Positions 1 through 8,741 are shown, counted from the stretch's first letter. The stretch is DNA of 64,000 nt from Micromonospora olivasterospora (GCF_007830265.1 NZ_VLKE01000001.1:124001-188000); one strand, 5' to 3'. Made by a program: numbers and translations. The notes: generated by a model not told the origin, from the sequence alone.

Positions 1-637
1 CGGTGCGCTCGTCGGCGGGCGCGGCGGCCCGGGCGGGCAGCCGTACCAGCAGGAGCAGCGCCGCGGAGAGCGCGAAGCTCGCGGCGTCGACGGCGATCGC
101 GCCCGCGGGGCCGAACCGGCCCGACACCGCGCCGGCCAGCGCGGGCCCGGCGACGGAGGCCAGCGCGGTGCCGGCGTGCAGCCGGCCGTTGGCCCGGGTC
201 AGGCCCTCGGCCGGCACCAGGCTGCGCACCGCCGTGACGGCGGCGACCTGGAACACCATTCCGGTCGCCGCGGCCAGGGGCAGCAGCACGAACAGCGGCC
301 AGACCGGCGGGGCGGGCGCCAGCAGCCAGACCAGCGGGATCGCCGCGAACAGCAGCGTCCGCAGCACGTCGCAGCCGACCAGCAGCGCCCGGCGATCGAC
401 GCGGTCCACCACGACGCCGGCGAACAGCCCGGCGAGGACGGCCGCCGTGCCGGACGCGCCGGTGAGCAGCCCGGCCGTGGCGACCGAGCCGGTCGCGTCG
501 AGCACCAGCAGCGGCACGGCCAACTGCGAGAACGAGTCGCCGAGCACGGAGAGAACCTGCGCCGACCAGAACGTCTGGAAGCGCCGGTCGTGGCGCGACG
601 AGCTGGGTACGGCCGGTTTTCCGGTGGCGACCGTCAC
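1..637 (-). CDS. MFS transporter (partial, C-terminus off the window)
   Basis: Reading leftwards from a GTG at 637, the frame stays open to the window edge for about 212 codons. It encodes a hydrophobic polytopic protein typical of the major facilitator superfamily. The N-terminal part reads FWSAQVLSVLGDSFSQLAVP, then LVLDATGS, a VVDRVDRR loop after the second helix (the usual MFS basic cytoplasmic loop) and several Ala/Leu/Val-rich membrane spans. The closest style is the MFS drug-efflux or 'enterobactin exporter-like' group; the substrate cannot be told. It is divergent from the LacI-type regulator, with the two LacI-type operators lying between them, so it may share that control (inference). 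The C-terminal half is outside the window. Confidence 0.8.
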   Translation of the reverse strand, partial: MTVATGKPAVPSSSRHDRRFQTFWSAQVLSVLGDSFSQLAVPLLVLDATGSVATAGLLTGASGTAAVLAGLFAGVVVDRVDRRALLVGCDVLRTLLFAAIPLVWLLAPAPPVWPLFVLLPLAAATGMVFQVAAVTAVRSLVPAEGLTRANGRLHAGTALASVAGPALAGAVSGRFGPAGAIAVDAASFALSAALLLLVRLPARAAAPADERT

Positions 638-751
638 GGCGCCGAGGCTAGCGGAACCCGGCCCGATCCGAGCACCCGCCACACCTCAACCACGAAGAGT
701 AACCATGTTACCAACTCTTGACGCCCTGATGAACCGCGGACTACGGTCCCT

Positions 752-765
752 CCTAATCGTTTAGG
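752..765. promoter_or_regulatory. LacI-type operator, copy 1
   Basis: The 14-mer CCTAATCGTTTAGG is a near-perfect palindrome around a central CG, the usual form of LacI/GalR-family sites in actinobacteria. It lies in the divergent region between the MFS gene and the LacI-type gene, and an identical copy follows 42 bp downstream. Confidence 0.75.
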
Positions 766-793
766 GGCCAGGCAGCGGTTACTCCGCGTTCTG

Positions 794-807
794 CCTAATC
801 GTTTAGG
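794..807. promoter_or_regulatory. LacI-type operator, copy 2
   Basis: This is an exact repeat of CCTAATCGTTTAGG, centred 42 bp (four helical turns) from copy 1. It runs into the AGGAGG ribosome-binding site (805-810) of the LacI-type gene. Bound regulator would therefore block translation initiation or the early transcript region, as expected for autoregulation. Confidence 0.75.
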
Positions 808-842
808 AGGCTTCGGCGGCCAAGAAACCCACCCTGCGCGAC

Positions 843-1871
843 GTGAGCCGCGCCGCCGGGGTCTCCGTGTACACGGTCTCGCGGGCACTCAGCAACAGCG
901 ACGGCGTCTCCGCGACCAGCCGGGAGCTGGTGCTCCGGGCCGCCCGGGAGCTCGGCTACGTGCCCAACCGGGCGGCGCAGGAGCTCCGTAAGAACACCCG
1001 CAGCTCGGTCACGGTGATCACCGCCAGCACCTCGAACCACTACTACATCGACCTGATGAAGGGCATCCAGCGCACGCTGCGGGCCACCGACCGCACCATG
1101 GTCGTGGCCGACGTCGCGGCGGAGGGCGAGTACACCGAGGCGGTGGAGGACGCGGTCGTGCGCGACCTGATCCAGTCCCGTACCGCCGGGGTGATCGCCA
1201 CCCTGACCCTCAGCCCCGAGAACGCGAAGCTGCTCAGCGACTGGGACATCCCTGTGGTGTTCGTGGACTCGGTACCGTCGGCCGGCGAGGTGCGGTATCC
1301 GGGAATCGCCACGGACAACTTCGCGGCCAGCATGAAGGTCGGGACGCACCTGGCGCAGCACGGCCTCACCGACTGGCTGTTCCTGGTCTACCCCGGGCGC
1401 TGGTCGACCCGGGCGGAACGCGAACGCGGCATCCGCGCCGCCGCGCAGGCGTACGGCGTACGGCTCACCGTCCTGGAGAGCCGCAACGACGCGCAGTCGG
1501 CGTACGAGACCCTGCGCGGGTACCTCGACGCCGCCGGGTCGCCCCGGCCGCAGGCGATCATCGCCGGCAACAACCCGATCGTGCACGGCACCCTGCGGGT
1601 GCTCCAGGAGAAGGGGATCCGGATCCCCGACGACACGGCCGTCGTCGGCTTCGACGAGTTCGCCTGGGCGCCCCTGCTGAACCCGCCGCTGACCGTCCTC
1701 AACGAGGACAGCGAGAGCATCGGCGTGCTGGCGGCCCAGACCCTGACCCGCGTCATCGACGAGCAGCTCGCCACGGAACGCCGGGGCGAGCACCCCACCC
1801 CCGTCTACCGACCCGAGGACCGCCGGGAGCTGGGCGCCGAACTGATCATCAGAAGATCCTGCGGCTGCTGA
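843..1871 (+). CDS. LacI-family transcriptional regulator
   Basis: This is a LacI/GalR-family repressor with an N-terminal helix-turn-helix (AAGVSVYTVSRAL, hinge GYVPNRAAQELR) and a periplasmic-binding-protein-like effector domain ending in GFDEFAWAPLLNPPLTV, the family's usual C-terminal strand. The frame is open upstream and gives AKKPTLRDV, the normal LacI N-terminus, back to a stop at 804-806. There is no ATG/GTG/TTG there: an ideal AGGAGG at 805-810 points to codon 816, which is GCG rather than GTG. The first usable starts are CTG 834 or GTG 843, and both would shorten helix 1. It probably controls its own promoter, the sugar-binding protein downstream and perhaps the MFS gene through the two operators. 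Family is certain; the true start and activity are not. Confidence 0.85.
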   Translation: MSRAAGVSVYTVSRALSNSDGVSATSRELVLRAARELGYVPNRAAQELRKNTRSSVTVITASTSNHYYIDLMKGIQRTLRATDRTMVVADVAAEGEYTEAVEDAVVRDLIQSRTAGVIATLTLSPENAKLLSDWDIPVVFVDSVPSAGEVRYPGIATDNFAASMKVGTHLAQHGLTDWLFLVYPGRWSTRAERERGIRAAAQAYGVRLTVLESRNDAQSAYETLRGYLDAAGSPRPQAIIAGNNPIVHGTLRVLQEKGIRIPDDTAVVGFDEFAWAPLLNPPLTVLNEDSESIGVLAAQTLTRVIDEQLATERRGEHPTPVYRPEDRRELGAELIIRRSCGC

Positions 1872-1982
1872 CCGCAGCCGTCTCCGCCGCCGGCCCGGGC
1901 CGGTGGCCCCCGGCTCCGGCGCAGGTTCCACCGACCCGAACGGTCGCCTCCCAACCATTCCCCGCCCCACGGAGAACAGCTC

Positions 1983-2939
1983 ATGAACCGTATCGCGCGC
2001 ACCGTCGCCGTCCTTTCCCTCGCCGTCACCACCGCTCTCGCCTCCGCCGCCTGCACCTCCGGGGACAGCGAGGTCGCCGACAAGCCCAAGAAGATCGAGA
2101 AGATCGGGCTGATGGTCCAGGACATGTCCAACCCGTTCTTCTCGGCGATGGACAAGGGCGCCAAGGAGGCCGCCGCGAAGATCGGCGCCACCACCAACAC
2201 CCAGGACGCCCAGCTCGACCTCGCCAACCAGAACAACCAGATCGACACGTTCATCCAGCAGGGGGTCGACCTGATCGTCGTCAGCGCCGTCGACGAGAAC
2301 GGCATCCAGCCGGCGATCGAGCGGGCCAAGCGGGCCGGCATCATCGTGATCGCCGTGGACACCCCGGCCAAGGGCGCCGACGCGGTCATCATGACCGACG
2401 CCGTGCAGGCCGGCGAGAAGTCCTGCGAGTACCTGATCCAGCAGCTGGGCGGCAAGGGCAACATCCTGCTCGTCGACGGCACCCCGATCCAGACCATCCG
2501 GGACCGGATCACCGGCTGTAACAACGTGGTGAAGAAGAACCCGGGGATCAAGGTGGTCGGCCAGCAGGCGTCCAAGAACGACCGCGCCTCCGGGCTCGCC
2601 GTCACCACCGACATGCTCACCGCGACCCCCGACGTGCAGGGCATCTTCGGGATGAACGACCCCTCGGCGCTCGGCGCGGTGCTCGCCGTCGAGCAGGCCA
2701 AGGCCGCCGGCCGGATCAAGGTGACCGGCGTCGACGGCAGCCCCGAGGGCGTCGCCGAACTCAAGCGCGCCGGCCTCACCGTTCGTCGGGACCGCCACCC
2801 AGAACCCGGCCGAGATGGTGCGCCGGGCGGTCGAGGTGGCCCAGGGCATCGTCGACGGCAAGCCGCCGGCGCAGACCACGATCCTCATCCCGAGCGAGCT
2901 CGTCACCCCGGACACCGTCAACGAATACCAGGGCTGTTG
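1983..2939 (+). pseudogene. CUT2-type sugar ABC substrate-binding lipoprotein, frameshifted near its C-terminus
   Basis: This encodes a periplasmic-binding protein of the RbsB/xylose type. It has a lipoprotein signal with lipobox ASAAC (Cys24), then KIGLMVQDMSNPFFSAMDKG, IDTFIQQGVDLIVVSAVD and GIFGMNDPSALGAV, all characteristic of CUT2 ribose/xylose-class binding proteins. The frame is good up to KRAGLT. At about 2780 it shifts, and the real C-terminus continues in another frame as FVGTATQNPAEMVRRAVE through to VTPDTVNEYQGC, stopping at TGA 2937-2939. Read straight through, the protein gets an unrelated Arg/Pro-rich tail ending at 2957. The gene lies just downstream of the LacI-type regulator. 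It would have delivered a sugar to the ATPase encoded at 4804. A sequencing indel is possible but decay fits the context. Confidence 0.8.
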
Positions 2940-2945
2940 ACTTCC

Positions 2946-2967
2946 TCTGCCCCCTGAAGAGGGCAGA
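2946..2967. repeat. Right-end hairpin of the IS200/IS605 element
   Basis: TCTGCCC pairs with GGGCAGA around the loop CCTGAAGA, just beyond the 3' end of tnpB and a few bases from the binding-protein stop codon. It matches the left-end hairpin in loop sequence. It may also form part of a tnpB-associated guide (omega) RNA, which in this family spans the tnpB 3' end and the right end (inference). Confidence 0.7.
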
Positions 2968-2980
2968 TTCCTGGCGGCGC

Positions 2981-4225
2981 TCATGCGGCACGCCGGGTGG
3001 TTGACGCTTCGCAGCCCACAGGTGCGGGGCTCCACGTCCGTACACGACCAAGCCCGGCCGCGTTGAGAATGTTCAGGGCCGCGTTGGTGTCGGCGTGGTC
3101 GAGGTGCCCGCACGAGGTACAGGTGAACACGACGCCGTGACGGGAGCGGGGGTCACGGTGCCCGCAGGTTGAGCACGTTTGCGACGTGTACGCTGCTGGC
3201 ACTTTCAGCAGTTGCCCGCCCCGCTCGGCCAGCTTGTACGCCAGCAGTTCAACGGTGCGTGCGTGGGCCTCGTTGAGCATGACCCGGTTCAGCCCGGCCT
3301 TCTGCCGCACGTTGCGGCCCGGCTCGGCGATGGCGCCTCTCGCAGAGCGGGTCATGTTTTCCACCCGCAGTTCTTCCACCGCCACGATGCCGTACCTTCC
3401 GGCGATGGTCGTGGTGGTCTTGTGCTGCCAGTCGTAGCGGCGGCGCTTGGCTCTCGCGCGTAACCCCGCGATCTGGGCGTAGGTGCGGTGCAGACGGTTC
3501 GACGTACGCTCGAACGGATTGCGGGCCCGCTTCTGCCGGGCGGCCTTGCGTTCCAGCCGCAGCAGCCGTTCGGCCTCCTTCGGCCGCAACCACGGTCCGT
3601 GGTGCTGGTCGTTGCCGTCGGACAGGGCCAGGGCGACGTTGACGCCCCGGTCGATCCCGACGGCGGGCCCCTGGTGCCGCGCTGGTGTCCCCACCTCCAC
3701 TTCGGTGCGGAACACGATGTGCCAGCCGAGCGCGTCCCTGACGAGCCGGCCGCCGGTGGTGCGGCCGGGTTCACGGCCGACGCCGGGGATCGGCCCGGAC
3801 CAGCGGAACCGGACCACGCCGGCTTTCGGGATGCGCACCTGACCGACGCGGCGGGACAGGCGGGTGATCGCGAGGTCTCGTCCCTGCGGCACGTCAACGG
3901 ACATGCGTGACCGTAGGCGGGCTTTGAACTCCGGTACGGACGCCCGGCCTTCCCAGCAGTTTCTCCACGCCCGCACGTACGTTTTCAACACCTGCTGTGC
4001 GGCCTGCGCGGGCAGGTCCGCGAGCCACGGGATGTCCTTGCGTGCCTGCCGGATCGCTTCATCGGCCTGCTTCAGTGTGGGGCGTCGGTCGCGTCCGCCG
4101 CCCCACGTCCACCACCCGTGCAGCAGGTTCCACATCGTACGGGCCGCGTGGCCCTGAATGTCGAGTGCGGCGGCCTGCTCCGCAGTGGGGGCGAGACGAC
4201 GTACGTATCCGTGGTTGATCTTCAC
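2981..4225 (-). CDS. tnpB: TnpB, RNA-guided RuvC-like nuclease of the IS200/IS605 element
   Basis: This is a 414-residue TnpB, the ancestor-type of Cas12. The RuvC catalytic residues are visible: Asp192 in GIDRGVN, Glu284 in VEELRVENM and Asp379 in DHADTNAALN. A four-cysteine zinc ribbon (CSTCGH ... CTSCGH) lies between the last two, so the nuclease looks intact. I chose GTG 4225 because it gives the normal start VKINHGYVRRL and overlaps the tnpA stop as GTGA, consistent with translational coupling. A longer in-frame start at 4333 would add residues that overlap tnpA and are not TnpB-like. In this family TnpB helps retain the element by cutting empty donor sites under guidance of a right-end RNA. 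Confidence 0.9.
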   Translation of the reverse strand: MKINHGYVRRLAPTAEQAAALDIQGHAARTMWNLLHGWWTWGGGRDRRPTLKQADEAIRQARKDIPWLADLPAQAAQQVLKTYVRAWRNCWEGRASVPEFKARLRSRMSVDVPQGRDLAITRLSRRVGQVRIPKAGVVRFRWSGPIPGVGREPGRTTGGRLVRDALGWHIVFRTEVEVGTPARHQGPAVGIDRGVNVALALSDGNDQHHGPWLRPKEAERLLRLERKAARQKRARNPFERTSNRLHRTYAQIAGLRARAKRRRYDWQHKTTTTIAGRYGIVAVEELRVENMTRSARGAIAEPGRNVRQKAGLNRVMLNEAHARTVELLAYKLAERGGQLLKVPAAYTSQTCSTCGHRDPRSRHGVVFTCTSCGHLDHADTNAALNILNAAGLGRVRTWSPAPVGCEASTTRRAA

Positions 4226-4641
4226 GACGCGCCTCTCTTCCTCCACGGCCGCTCCCACTGGGTTTCGATGTACTTCTGGATGGTTACGGCGGACACGTTG
4301 CCGACCGACGACACGAAGTACGACCGGGACCACAGGGTTGGCAGCCGGCTGCGCAGGTGAGAGAACTCGTCGCGAAGCACCCGCGAGGTGAAGCCCTTGA
4401 ACTGGTTCGCGATGTACGACGGCGAAGCGTTCGGGTCGGCCCGGACGAACAAGTGCACGTGGTCGGGCATGACTTCCAGCGCCACGATCGACCAGCCATG
4501 CTCGTCACACTTCTGCCCGATCAGGTCCCGCAGACGTTCGGCGACTGGGCCGACGAGCACGGGGCGGCGGTACTTCGGGCACCACACCACGTGGTATCCG
4601 AGGCTGTACACCGCCCCACGGTTCGTCTGATATTCGACCAC
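4222..4641 (-). CDS. tnpA: TnpA, Y1 HUH transposase of the IS200/IS605 element
   Basis: This is a 139-residue single-strand transposase with the family N-terminus (GAVYSLGYHVVWCPKYR), the HUH metal site His61-Val-His63 in PDHVHLF, and the catalytic tyrosine Tyr124 in VTIQKYIETQ. All required residues are present and the length is normal for IS200/IS605 TnpA. GTG 4641 is the start closest to the conserved N-terminus; an upstream start at 4713 is open but adds non-conserved sequence. It is upstream of, and overlaps, tnpB. It excises and inserts the element through the subterminal hairpins at both ends. Confidence 0.9.
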   Translation of the reverse strand: MVEYQTNRGAVYSLGYHVVWCPKYRRPVLVGPVAERLRDLIGQKCDEHGWSIVALEVMPDHVHLFVRADPNASPSYIANQFKGFTSRVLRDEFSHLRSRLPTLWSRSYFVSSVGNVSAVTIQKYIETQWERPWRKRGAS

Positions 4642-4700
4642 GAACCTAGTATACGCATGGCACACAACTAACAGAGCAGCATCAGGGCAGCGATTCACCC

Positions 4701-4716
4701 GCCGCCTGAACACGGC
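4701..4716. repeat. Left-end hairpin of the IS200/IS605 element
   Basis: GCCG pairs with CGGC around the loop CCTGAACA, upstream of tnpA. It shares 7 of 8 loop bases with the right-end hairpin at 2946-2967, the signature used to recognise the two ends of such elements. Confidence 0.6.
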
Positions 4717-4750
4717 AGCCCTCTCGCCTCAAATCGGTAGTTGTCCGCCA

Positions 4751-4780
4751 CGGTGCGGCGCCGTCGCCGGCGCCGCACCG
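4751..4780 (+). terminator. Hairpin in the former binding-protein/ATPase intergenic region
   Basis: CGGTGCGGCGCC and GGCGCCGCACCG form a perfect 12-bp stem around the 6-base loop GTCGCC, 24 bp before the ATPase start. Hairpins here are common in sugar ABC operons and let the binding protein be made in excess of the ATPase. The IS element now separates this hairpin from the binding-protein gene. Confidence 0.6.
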
Positions 4781-4803
4781 ACCGGGAGCGAAGAGGGCAC
4801 CAG

Positions 4804-5395
<592 letters not shown>

Positions 5396-5404
5396 ATCGA
5401 GGTC

Positions 5405-6253
5405 GTGGAACGGGGCCCGGTGCTGCACCACTACCGCATGCACGGCACCATCCCGGACGGCCTCCTGCCCGAGCTGCGGGGCAAGCGGTTCGCGATCGAC
5501 TGGTGGTTCACCCACGGCACCCCGTACTTCCGCCGCCGCTACCACGTCGACGACTTCCGTACGGTCGTCAACGGCCGGTCCGTGACCAACAAGATCACGG
5601 TCGGCGACGAGTTCGAGGGCGGCCCGGGCGAGCTGGTGTTCGACCGGTTCGCGGCGTACGGCGGCACCCGCTACCGGGCCGGCGACCCGTACGCGCGGCA
5701 GCTGGTGCGGATGGTGCAGGAGACCGTCGCCGACTCGACCGCCACCTCGGCGAAGTTCGCCGCGTTCCGGGAGCTGCTGACCGGCGACATCGAGGCGGCG
5801 CACTGGGACCTGTACTGGCGGCTGTTCTGCGCCTGGGAGGGCGCCCTGGACACCGACGAGATCCGCCAGCGGCTGGCCCGCGTACGGGCCGACTCGCACG
5901 TCCTGGCCGACCTGCCCGAGCGCGCCTGGACGCTGACCGACCAGCCGGTGGACGTCTCCGCCGCGCCGGACGAGACCATCTTCCCGGGCGCGGCGGACAA
6001 GACCGTCGAGTTCCACAGCCGGCTGGGCCGGGCGATGGTGTGGTGGACCTCCGCGCCGTCCGGGGCGTTCCAGATCGTCCAGCGCCGCCAGTCCGGCTGG
6101 GTCAACTGGGGCACCAACGGCGAGAACGAGTGCCCCGAGCTGCCGGTCGGCGTCGAGATCAAGACCGCGTACGGCATGTTCCGGGACACCTGGCGGGCCG
6201 TCGCGGCGCAGCTGGAGACACCCGTGACCGTCGCCGTCTTCGATGTCGACTGA
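5405..6253 (+). CDS. Protein of unknown function, probably missing its N-terminus
   Basis: A clean coding frame of about 280 codons begins right at the break in the ATPase gene and runs to a TGA that overlaps the next gene by 11 bp. I do not recognise the family. It is soluble, rich in Trp and acidic/aromatic residues, with WFTHGTPYFRRRYHVDDF near the start and MVWWTSAPSGAFQIVQRRQS near the end, and has no signal peptide or membrane span. The same frame is open for three or more codons upstream of GTG 5405 (IEV) into the deletion joint, so the original start was probably lost. Overlap with the PfkB gene suggests co-translation and a role in sugar metabolism (inference). Confidence 0.6.
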   Translation: MERGPVLHHYRMHGTIPDGLLPELRGKRFAIDWWFTHGTPYFRRRYHVDDFRTVVNGRSVTNKITVGDEFEGGPGELVFDRFAAYGGTRYRAGDPYARQLVRMVQETVADSTATSAKFAAFRELLTGDIEAAHWDLYWRLFCAWEGALDTDEIRQRLARVRADSHVLADLPERAWTLTDQPVDVSAAPDETIFPGAADKTVEFHSRLGRAMVWWTSAPSGAFQIVQRRQSGWVNWGTNGENECPELPVGVEIKTAYGMFRDTWRAVAAQLETPVTVAVFDVD

Positions 6254-7181
6254 GCCCGGCCCGGCGGGCGGCCTGCTCGTGGTCGGCGAGGCGCTGGTGG
6301 ACGTGGTGCACGGCCGGGACGGCTCGGTGCGGCGGCACCCGGGCGGCAGCCCGGCCAACGTGGCGGTCGGCCTGGCCCGGCTCGACCGGCCGGTGCACCT
6401 GCTCACCCGCACCGGCGACGACCCGGACGGCGCGCTGGTCCGCGGGCACCTGCGGGCGGCCGGCGTCCGGCTGGTCGGCGGCGGGGTCGACGGCCGCCGC
6501 ACCGCGACCGCCGCGGCGTTCCTCGACGCCACCGGCGCGGCCCGGTACGAGTTCGACCTGCACTGGGAACTGCCGGGCGACCCACCGTTGCCCGAGCCGA
6601 TCCTCGCCCTGCACGTCGGGTCGGTCGGCGCCTACCTGGAGCCGGGCGCGGGCGCCGTCGGGCGGATCGTGCGCGACCTGCGCGGCCGGGCCACGGTCAG
6701 CTACGACCCGAACGTCCGACCGGCCCTGGCCGCCGACCCGGGCCGGGCCCGGGACCGGATCGCCGCGACGGTGGCGCTCAGCGACGTGGTCAAGGTCAGC
6801 GACGAGGACCTGGCCTGGCTGCGGCCGGGCGTCGCGCCGGAGGCGGTGGCGGCCGAGTGGCTCGCGTCCGGCCCGGCCGTCGTCGTGGTGACCCAGGGGG
6901 CGCGGGGGTCGTTCGCCCTCAGCCGGGACGGGGTGACCCGCGCACCCGCGCGACCGGTGACCGTCGTCGACACGGTCGGCGCGGGGGACGCGTTCACCGT
7001 GGTCCTGCTCGACACCCTGGCCTCGGCCGGCCTGTTGGGGGCCGGGCAGCGCGCCGCGCTGCGGGAGGTCGACGGCCCGGCGCTGCGCGGGGTGCTCGAC
7101 CACGCGGCGAGGCTGTCCGCGTACGTCTGCGCCCGGCCGGGCGCCCAGTCGCCCACCCGGGCGGAGCTGTCCGCGGGCTGA
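6243..7181 (+). CDS. PfkB-family carbohydrate kinase (fructokinase-like)
   Basis: This 312-residue ribokinase/fructokinase-family enzyme phosphorylates a sugar with ATP in the cytoplasm. PfkB signature 1 is seen as GGSPANVAVGLARL and signature 2 as DTVGAGDAF, with the catalytic base Asp249. Length is normal and no interruption is seen. The ATG at 6243 overlaps the preceding ORF by 11 bp, implying translational coupling. Together with the LacI-type regulator and the CUT2 transporter remains, it suggests the locus once imported and phosphorylated a monosaccharide; fructokinase is the closest guess, but specificity cannot be read from sequence. Confidence 0.9.
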   Translation: MSTEPGPAGGLLVVGEALVDVVHGRDGSVRRHPGGSPANVAVGLARLDRPVHLLTRTGDDPDGALVRGHLRAAGVRLVGGGVDGRRTATAAAFLDATGAARYEFDLHWELPGDPPLPEPILALHVGSVGAYLEPGAGAVGRIVRDLRGRATVSYDPNVRPALAADPGRARDRIAATVALSDVVKVSDEDLAWLRPGVAPEAVAAEWLASGPAVVVVTQGARGSFALSRDGVTRAPARPVTVVDTVGAGDAFTVVLLDTLASAGLLGAGQRAALREVDGPALRGVLDHAARLSAYVCARPGAQSPTRAELSAG

Positions 7182-7190
7182 CCGCCGGCG

Positions 7191-8741
7191 TCACCGGGGC
7201 CCAGTCGGCCGCCCCGCCGTCGGCGCGTAGCTTGGTGTGGCAGACGTCGCCGTCGGCAAAGACCGGGTGCCGGTGACCTTCCAGACCTTCCCGTTGGCCT
7301 TGGCCAGCAGGTACAGCTCGCCCGCGGCGTCGGTGCCGAAGCGCAGGTCGACCCGCGCCGGGTCGCCGGGCGCGCCGGGGCCGGAGAGGTCCTGCATCCG
7401 CACCGCGTTGCCGGCGGCGTCGAACAGGGCGAGCCGGTGGATCGGGGCGAGGCCGGCACCCCGGCGCATCTCGTTCGCCTCGGTGTAGAGGACGCGGCCG
7501 TCAACCAGGTCGCCGAAGACGTACTTGCCGCGCAGCGCGGGCAGGTCGTGCCCCCGGTAGACGAAGCCGCCGGCCACCGCGACGCCGAGGTCCGAGGTGC
7601 AGTCCCAGCCGGGCGGCGGGTCGTGGTCGTACGCCGCGACGGGGTACGTGTAGCCGTACCGCTCATCGTCGGCGGGCAGCGGCAGCAGCTTGTCGCAGGG
7701 GTTGGTGGCCGCCTTGTCGAAGACGTACGACCCCTCGCGCTCGCTCCAGCCGAAGTTGTCGCCGGCGCGCACCTCGTCGATCGCCTCGACGGCGTGCTCG
7801 CCGATGTGGCCCAGGAACATCCGGCCCGTGGCCAAGTCCCAGCTGAACCGGTGCGGGTCGCGGAAGCCGACGGCGTAGATCTCGCCGAGCGCGCCGTTCC
7901 GGCCGACAAACGGGTTGGCCGGCGGAATGCCGTACCGCCCGTTGGCGGAGTCGGTGCCGCGGGGGTCGATGCGCAGCAGCTTGCCGTGCGGCATGCCCAG
8001 GTTCTGCGGGTCGCCGTTGCGCACGCCCAGGCCGCCGTCGCCGACGGCGACGTACAGCAGCCCGTAGTCGGCGTCGTCGGGCTTCGCCGTGGGGTTGAAG
8101 TTGATTTCCTGGACGCCGTGGATCGGCCCGCCGAACCCGATGCGCAGCACCTCACGATGGGTGCCGGCGAAGGTGTCGGCGGCGGGGTCGGCGGCCGTCC
8201 ACTCGGTGATGACGCCGTGGTAGATGGTGCCGGACTGGGCGTAGTCGGGCACCTTCCTGGTCGCGGACGCCTGCTCGGTGTGCAGGGTGTAGAACCGGCC
8301 GTTGCTGCCGAACTCGGGGTGGAACGTGACGTAGCCGAAGCCCTGGCCGAGGCCCCGGCCGGAGAAGAACCGCGGCGCGAAGGTCGCGGCCACGTCGAGG
8401 TAGACGTGCGGCACGCCGTTCTTGACCAGGTAGAGGTTGCCGTTGAGGTCGGGCACGGCCCGGCGTCCGGAGCCGTCGGGTAGCTCCATGATCGTGTTGA
8501 TCCGGGCGGTCCGCATGAGCCGCTGGTCGACCGGCGCCGGGGTGGGCGTCGACCGCGGGAAGCTGGCGTACTCGCTCAGCACCAGCCCGAGCCGGGACTG
8601 GGCGGGCATCTTGGGGACGGGATCGTAGACGGCGTCGGTGGCGGGCCCGGCGGACACCGCGACCAGGATGGACAGGACGAGGGCGGCGGCCGTGAGCCCG
8701 GCCGCCGCCAGCACCGGCCGGCGGGTCGTCGGTGTGCGCAC
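7191..8741 (-). CDS. PQQ-type sugar (glucose/sorbosone-like) dehydrogenase, secreted
   Basis: This 516-residue exported beta-propeller protein is of the glucose/sorbosone dehydrogenase family. The N-terminal signal segment is AAAGLTAAALVLSILVAVSA, followed by family blocks such as GRGLGQGFGYVTFHPEF, GLLYVAVGDGG, GEIYAVGFRDPHRFSWD and FGDLVDGRVLYT. It probably oxidises sugars outside the membrane with PQQ or acts on a sugar polymer; I cannot confirm cofactor binding. GTG 8741 is chosen because GGAG stands 6 bp before it; longer in-frame starts up to 8813 lack a site and a signal-like N-terminus. It is convergent with the kinase gene and lies just downstream of the LamG lipoprotein gene on the same strand. 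Confidence 0.85.
   Translation of the reverse strand: MRTPTTRRPVLAAAGLTAAALVLSILVAVSAGPATDAVYDPVPKMPAQSRLGLVLSEYASFPRSTPTPAPVDQRLMRTARINTIMELPDGSGRRAVPDLNGNLYLVKNGVPHVYLDVAATFAPRFFSGRGLGQGFGYVTFHPEFGSNGRFYTLHTEQASATRKVPDYAQSGTIYHGVITEWTAADPAADTFAGTHREVLRIGFGGPIHGVQEINFNPTAKPDDADYGLLYVAVGDGGLGVRNGDPQNLGMPHGKLLRIDPRGTDSANGRYGIPPANPFVGRNGALGEIYAVGFRDPHRFSWDLATGRMFLGHIGEHAVEAIDEVRAGDNFGWSEREGSYVFDKAATNPCDKLLPLPADDERYGYTYPVAAYDHDPPPGWDCTSDLGVAVAGGFVYRGHDLPALRGKYVFGDLVDGRVLYTEANEMRRGAGLAPIHRLALFDAAGNAVRMQDLSGPGAPGDPARVDLRFGTDAAGELYLLAKANGKVWKVTGTRSLPTATSATPSYAPTAGRPTGPR

Larger units (their letters stand above)
2940..4740 (-). mobile_element. IS200/IS605-family element carrying tnpA and tnpB
   Basis: The element carries a Y1 transposase (tnpA) and an overlapping tnpB, both read leftwards, between the sugar-binding-protein stop codon and its ATPase gene. 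Subterminal hairpins at both ends share a nearly identical 8-nt loop: CCTGAAGA in the right-end hairpin (2946-2967) and CCTGAACA in the left-end one (4701-4716). There are no terminal inverted repeats or target duplication, as expected for peel-and-paste single-strand transposition. The exact ends are approximate, since they cannot be fixed without an empty-site sequence. Confidence 0.8.

Noticed and set aside
2981..4333. TnpB starting at 4333 (450 residues)
   Set aside because: The extra residues overlap tnpA in another frame and do not resemble TnpB; GTG 4225 with the GTGA overlap is the better start.
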